From assembly GCF_001956695.1 (NCBI RefSeq), contig NZ_CP019070.1, positions 1,116,001 through 1,180,000 on the forward strand: a stretch of DNA of 64,000 nucleotides, read 5' to 3'. Below, in pieces: positions 61,128 through 64,000 of this stretch. Position 1 is the stretch's first letter. Each line of letters opens with the position of its first letter. Source of the stretch: Poseidonibacter parvus. Its GTDB lineage: Bacteria; Campylobacterota; Campylobacteria; Campylobacterales; Arcobacteraceae. Both the position numbers and the translations under genes were made by a program. The notes under the pieces are model-generated. The model searched no databases. It was not told the origin of the DNA and worked only from the letters and a program-made list of their open reading frames with translations.

Positions 61128-61526
61128 TTATTTTTCCTTTAAGTTCCAAATGTGAGTATCGTTTTTATCACATAAGATTTTTTTTGTATTATCTTTTTTA
61201 ACTATTTTTAACGAACCTTTACACTTTGGACAAATACCTTGAAGTTGTGTAAGATAAACATCACCTGCACTTGAGCATTCAAGATTATACTTTCCAAAGT
61301 ATAAAATTCTTTTAAACATTAAAAATGCTGAAATTCCTAATAAAATTAAAAGTAAAATTAAAAATACTAAAGGCGTATAAGAGTGAGTTTCATTAAATAG
61401 CATTCCCGTATATAAAATACCCGCACCTGCAATTAGTATTACTCTAATAATTTTTAATTGTTTACCAAAAACTTTTATAGGTTTTTCTAAAATTCTTTCT
61501 AGTTTTGGAATTTTATCATTTTTCAT
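61128..61526 (-). CDS. Hypothetical membrane protein with zinc ribbon
   Basis: The 132-residue protein has two membrane segments (about 26-41 and 51-70: VILIAGAGILYTGMLF, LVFLILLLILLGISAFLMF), then a cytoplasmic tail with CPKCKGSLKIVKKDNTKKILC, which looks like three to four ligands of a zinc ribbon, ending in DTHIWNLKEK. Its start abuts the methyltransferase gene (TGA/ATG overlap by one base), so it belongs to the same operon. Function unknown. Confidence 0.65.
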   Translation of the reverse strand: MKNDKIPKLERILEKPIKVFGKQLKIIRVILIAGAGILYTGMLFNETHSYTPLVFLILLLILLGISAFLMFKRILYFGKYNLECSSAGDVYLTQLQGICPKCKGSLKIVKKDNTKKILCDKNDTHIWNLKEK

Positions 61527-62209
61527 TAAACTTCTTTCTTATAAACTGCAAAAAAATGAGGAATACTAGGTGTTTGATTATCATTATAAGCTTTAAAACT
61601 AATTTCTTTTAGTTTATCATCTGTTACAAACTTATTAATTTCTTCATAATCTAAAGGTAATGGTATTTCATCTTTTTTTTCATTTTTTTCTCTGCTTCTA
61701 CATGATACTAAGATATGAGCATTTTTACTTAATAAATTTGACATAGCAATTCTTGCTTGAATTCTATACTCTCCAGGAAGAATTTGTATAGTGTTACACT
61801 CATAAACTACATCAAAATTTTCAAGCCATGCTTTATCATAATCAAATAAATCAGCGACTAGATAATCAACCTTAGTATTTGGGTATCTTTTCTTACATAG
61901 TTTAATAGCTTCAGGTGAAATATCAAAAGCTGTTACTTTATATCCATAATCACTTAAAGCTTCTGAGTCATCACCAACTCCACATCCAATTACTATTGCT
62001 TTTTTATCTTGTAAGTTACTTGTTAATTGATTTTTATTTTCTTCAAGCCACTTTACTAAATAAGGACTTGCTTCTAAATCTGCCCAAAATACTGCTTTAT
62101 AATCACCTTGTGCATCTGTATAAACAGAATCACACCATGAAAAAGGTTCATCATTTTCATGGTGTTCTTTTACCATTTGTTTATATTTTACTGCATCAAA
62201 CTCTATCAT
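61526..62209 (-). CDS. SAM-dependent methyltransferase (TPMT-like fold)
   Basis: The 227-residue protein has the class I motif KKAIVIGCGVGDDSEALSDYGYKVTAFDISPEAIKLCKKR and, later, VDYLVADLFDY and FDVVYECNTIQILP. The N-terminal FSWCDSVYTDAQGDYKAVFWADLEASPYLVKWL resembles thiopurine methyltransferase-type small-molecule enzymes. The methyl acceptor is unknown. It overlaps the DUF302 gene by 4 bases. Confidence 0.85.
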   Translation of the reverse strand: MIEFDAVKYKQMVKEHHENDEPFSWCDSVYTDAQGDYKAVFWADLEASPYLVKWLEENKNQLTSNLQDKKAIVIGCGVGDDSEALSDYGYKVTAFDISPEAIKLCKKRYPNTKVDYLVADLFDYDKAWLENFDVVYECNTIQILPGEYRIQARIAMSNLLSKNAHILVSCRSREKNEKKDEIPLPLDYEEINKFVTDDKLKEISFKAYNDNQTPSIPHFFAVYKKEV

Positions 62210-62583
62210 TTAGCTTCATCAATGATTTTTAATAGTGTTTCTTGTGTACTTTGCGCTAATTCAATAAAATCAGGGTTAATATCATCAATTAATTGAGTTA
62301 AAGAATTCATTGCAATATTTGTAATTCCTTCATCTTTATAAACTGAAATTTTACATGGCATAATTACTGATAAAGACATATCAGAACTTAAGAATTCTTT
62401 TGCAACTTTTGGATTACAAACATCTAAAATTTGACATTCGTTTTCAAAATCTATTCCTTTTGAATTTAGTGTATTTTTAACATTATGAATATGTAATACT
62501 CCAAAACTATAATTTGAAACGATTTCTTGTATTGTATCAACTACTTCTTGTACGCTTTTTTCTGATTGTTCTATATAATGCAT
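62206..62583 (-). CDS. DUF302 domain protein
   Basis: The 125-residue protein has the DUF302 pattern: SVQEVVDTIQEIVSNYSFGVLHIHNVKNTLNSKGIDFENECQILDVCNPKVAKEFLSSDMSLSVIMPCKISVYKDEG. The family has no established function; structures show a fold akin to small ligand-binding proteins. It is cytoplasmic and co-transcribed with the methyltransferase. Confidence 0.9.
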   Translation of the reverse strand: MHYIEQSEKSVQEVVDTIQEIVSNYSFGVLHIHNVKNTLNSKGIDFENECQILDVCNPKVAKEFLSSDMSLSVIMPCKISVYKDEGITNIAMNSLTQLIDDINPDFIELAQSTQETLLKIIDEAK

Positions 62584-62619
62584 TTTAATTCCCTAATAAT
62601 TTTTCGTAATTATAATATA

Positions 62620-63063
62620 CTATTTTTTTAAACTGGCTTTCTTCTTTTTTATAAAAGAAGTAGTAAAAAATATCTCTTTTTGAAATAAAATTAATGAAAC
62701 AATCAAAGATAGCATTGCAAAGATAAACAAAGTTGCTATAAATACTGAACCATTAAACTGAAATATTGAACTTAAAAACATTGTTACAATAACAAGTGCT
62801 ATTAATAGTCCAGTCATAGTACATAAAGAAATTGCATAGTTAATATTTTGCATTCTAAGTGTTAGTGATAACCTTCTATCTTCATGCTCATTATTTATAC
62901 TAGTAGCATCAAATTTTTCTACTTTATCAATAATTCTTGATAATCTTCCTGTAAAAACATTTAGTAAGCCTGCCACACCCGCTAGTAAAAAAACAGGTGC
63001 GACTGAAAGCTGTATTAGATGAGAAACTGTGTTTACTCCCTCTTGTGTTATTGCTGTAATCAT
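62620..63063 (-). CDS. DUF2721 integral membrane protein
   Basis: The 147-residue protein has the DUF2721 layout: LIQLSVAPVFLLAGVAGLLNVFTGRLSRIIDKVEKFD, a short polar stretch with RRLSLTLRMQNINYAISLCTMTGLLIALVIVTMFLSS, then two further membrane helices. It has four helices in all. The function of the family is unknown. It is 36 bases from the DUF302 gene, on the same strand. Confidence 0.9.
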   Translation of the reverse strand: MITAITQEGVNTVSHLIQLSVAPVFLLAGVAGLLNVFTGRLSRIIDKVEKFDATSINNEHEDRRLSLTLRMQNINYAISLCTMTGLLIALVIVTMFLSSIFQFNGSVFIATLFIFAMLSLIVSLILFQKEIFFTTSFIKKKKASLKK

Positions 63064-63188
63064 ATTATATGCCTATAGTTTGTATTTTGTATAGAAGTTT
63101 ATCATAATTTTGATTTTACTAATTCAATTGTTTTAATTTAGATATAATGCTAAAAAATCATATAATATATATTACAAAAGGAGCTAAA

Positions 63189-63623
63189 GTGGCTAAAGGG
63201 AAAAAGACAAGTATTAAAGAAATCAAAAGACTTGATAACAATGAAATAATGATTAATGGAAAAGAATATATTATTACAGAAGATACAAAAGATATTGAAA
63301 GTGCGATAACTATGAAAATTTCTTCAAATGGTAATAGAATTTTAAGATTTGAAGATGCTAATAAAAAAGCAAGAATTGATGTAAAAAAGAATTTTAATAT
63401 CGTAAAGTATTCTTTTGTAGATAAAGATGCAGCTTCAAAATTTAAAAAAGGACATGATCAAAACTTCTTAACAAAAGATGATTTAAAAGAAGTAATTGGA
63501 AATGCAAATTGTCATAAAGATGCAATGGAAATGATATATAAATTTACAGATAAAAAAAGTGATTCTTATGATTCAAAATCTGGCAATATGAACTTTTATT
63601 TATTTGAAGAAATAAAAGATTAA
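63189..63623 (+). CDS. Conserved hypothetical protein
   Basis: The GTG at 63189 (MAKGKKTSIKEIKRLDNNEIMING) is favoured because AAAAGGAG lies 6-8 bases upstream; the in-frame ATG at 63147 has no ribosome site and would give 14 extra residues. The 144-residue protein is hydrophilic and Lys-rich, with YIITEDTKDIESAITMKISSNGNRILRFEDANKKARIDVKK at its core. No cysteine pair or known motif is seen. Function unknown. Confidence 0.65.
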   Translation: MAKGKKTSIKEIKRLDNNEIMINGKEYIITEDTKDIESAITMKISSNGNRILRFEDANKKARIDVKKNFNIVKYSFVDKDAASKFKKGHDQNFLTKDDLKEVIGNANCHKDAMEMIYKFTDKKSDSYDSKSGNMNFYLFEEIKD

Positions 63624-63720
63624 GAGTAAAAAAGACTAAATATTACAAACTGACATAAAATTAAAACAAAATCATAAAATTTTGTATACTCTCATTTAAT
63701 ATTAATAAAAGGATTATTAA

Positions 63721-64000
63721 ATGAGAGTATGTGGAATCGAATTAAAATCAAACTATACAGTATTAACAGTTGTTGATTTTTTATCTGATGATATTGTTGA
63801 CTATATTGATTTAAAAATAAAAAAAATCACTTTAGACGATGATGAAAATAAACAAAGTATAATTTCTTACCTCAATGAAATAAATAGTTTTTTCAATAAT
63901 GAAAAAGTTGAAAAAATAGTAATAAAAAAACGCTCAAAAAAGGGAGCCTTTTCAGGTGGTGCACTAACTTTTAAAATGGAAGCTTTAATACAGTTATATC
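63721..64000 (+). CDS. DUF3010 family protein, 3' end outside the window
   Basis: The reading frame opens at an ATG at 63721, preceded by AAAGGA, and runs off the right edge (93 residues seen). It begins MRVCGIELKSNYTVLTVV and contains VEKIVIKKRSKKGAFSGGALTFKMEALIQLY. Both the start MRVCGIELK and the K(K)GxFxGGxxTFKxEALIQL block are the signature of DUF3010, a cytoplasmic family of unknown function. Confidence 0.85.
   Translation, partial: MRVCGIELKSNYTVLTVVDFLSDDIVDYIDLKIKKITLDDDENKQSIISYLNEINSFFNNEKVEKIVIKKRSKKGAFSGGALTFKMEALIQLY

Noticed and set aside
61915-62232. Plus-strand Leu/His-rich frame across the methyltransferase
   Set aside because: It is antisense to a gene with a clear SAM motif and is a shadow.
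1-64000. CRISPR array, prophage or defence island
   Set aside because: No spaced direct repeats, phage structural genes or known defence genes were seen; the only mobile element is the IS21 copy.

Overview
The window looks like chromosome of a free-living, respiratory member of the Campylobacterota, most likely an Arcobacter-group bacterium. This is inferred from the very AT-rich sequence, short intergenic gaps, histidine kinases carrying the HQWRQPL H-box typical of that phylum, a Campylobacter-type formate dehydrogenase cluster (small TAT protein, selenoprotein FdhA, FdhB, FdhC) and a short ModE next to tungstate transport genes. No database search was possible, so the genus is not certain.

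Region 1 (1-32.9 kb) is mainly one selenium/formate respiration neighbourhood. On the minus strand, selA, selB, a UvrD-like helicase and two exported proteins form a tightly packed operon. A tRNA-Sec (anticodon TCA) lies upstream of selA on the plus strand. selD and fdhA both contain an in-frame TGA that is best read as selenocysteine, so each must be annotated across its TGA (selD 11025-12062 minus; fdhA 22049-24880 plus). A three-gene ABC transporter of the PhnD/selenate type sits divergently next to selD. A periplasmic binding protein, histidine kinase and response regulator are divergent from the fdh operon. After fdhABC come fdhD, an unknown gene, a short ModE-type regulator, a NifS-like PLP enzyme, moeA and tungstate uptake genes tupABC. 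Together these supply the selenium, the pterin, the sulfur ligand, the metal and the maturation factors for one enzyme.

Region 2 (33-48 kb) is mixed accessory metabolism: rhodaneses, a two-part cupin, an NlpC/P60 hydrolase, a dienelactone hydrolase, a TetR-AhpD-like-DoxX-like stress operon next to a peroxiredoxin, a small secreted protein with three ASFYP repeats, an rRNA pseudouridine synthase, a zinc peptidase, a methyltransferase, and a MocR regulator divergent from a DJ-1/PfpI gene and a flavin-binding PNPOx-like gene.

Region 3 (48.3-54 kb) is a D-amino-acid/alanine utilisation cluster: a YheO/DauR-type regulator, ridA, a DadA-like dehydrogenase, an alanine/glycine:cation symporter and alanine racemase.

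Region 4 (54-64 kb) holds an IS21-family element (54752-56715, 5-bp target duplication) inserted into the signal-peptide region of a DsbA/FrnE-like gene, followed by an aldolase-like gene, small exported proteins, RNase HI, a hemerythrin-PAS protein and several conserved hypothetical genes (DUF302, DUF2721, DUF3010).

No CRISPR array, prophage, rRNA or defence system was seen. The most notable items are the two recoded TGA genes and their supply system, the IS21-rebuilt DsbA-like reading frame, atypical active-site residues in FdhD and its NifS-like neighbour, and the ASFYP repeat protein.
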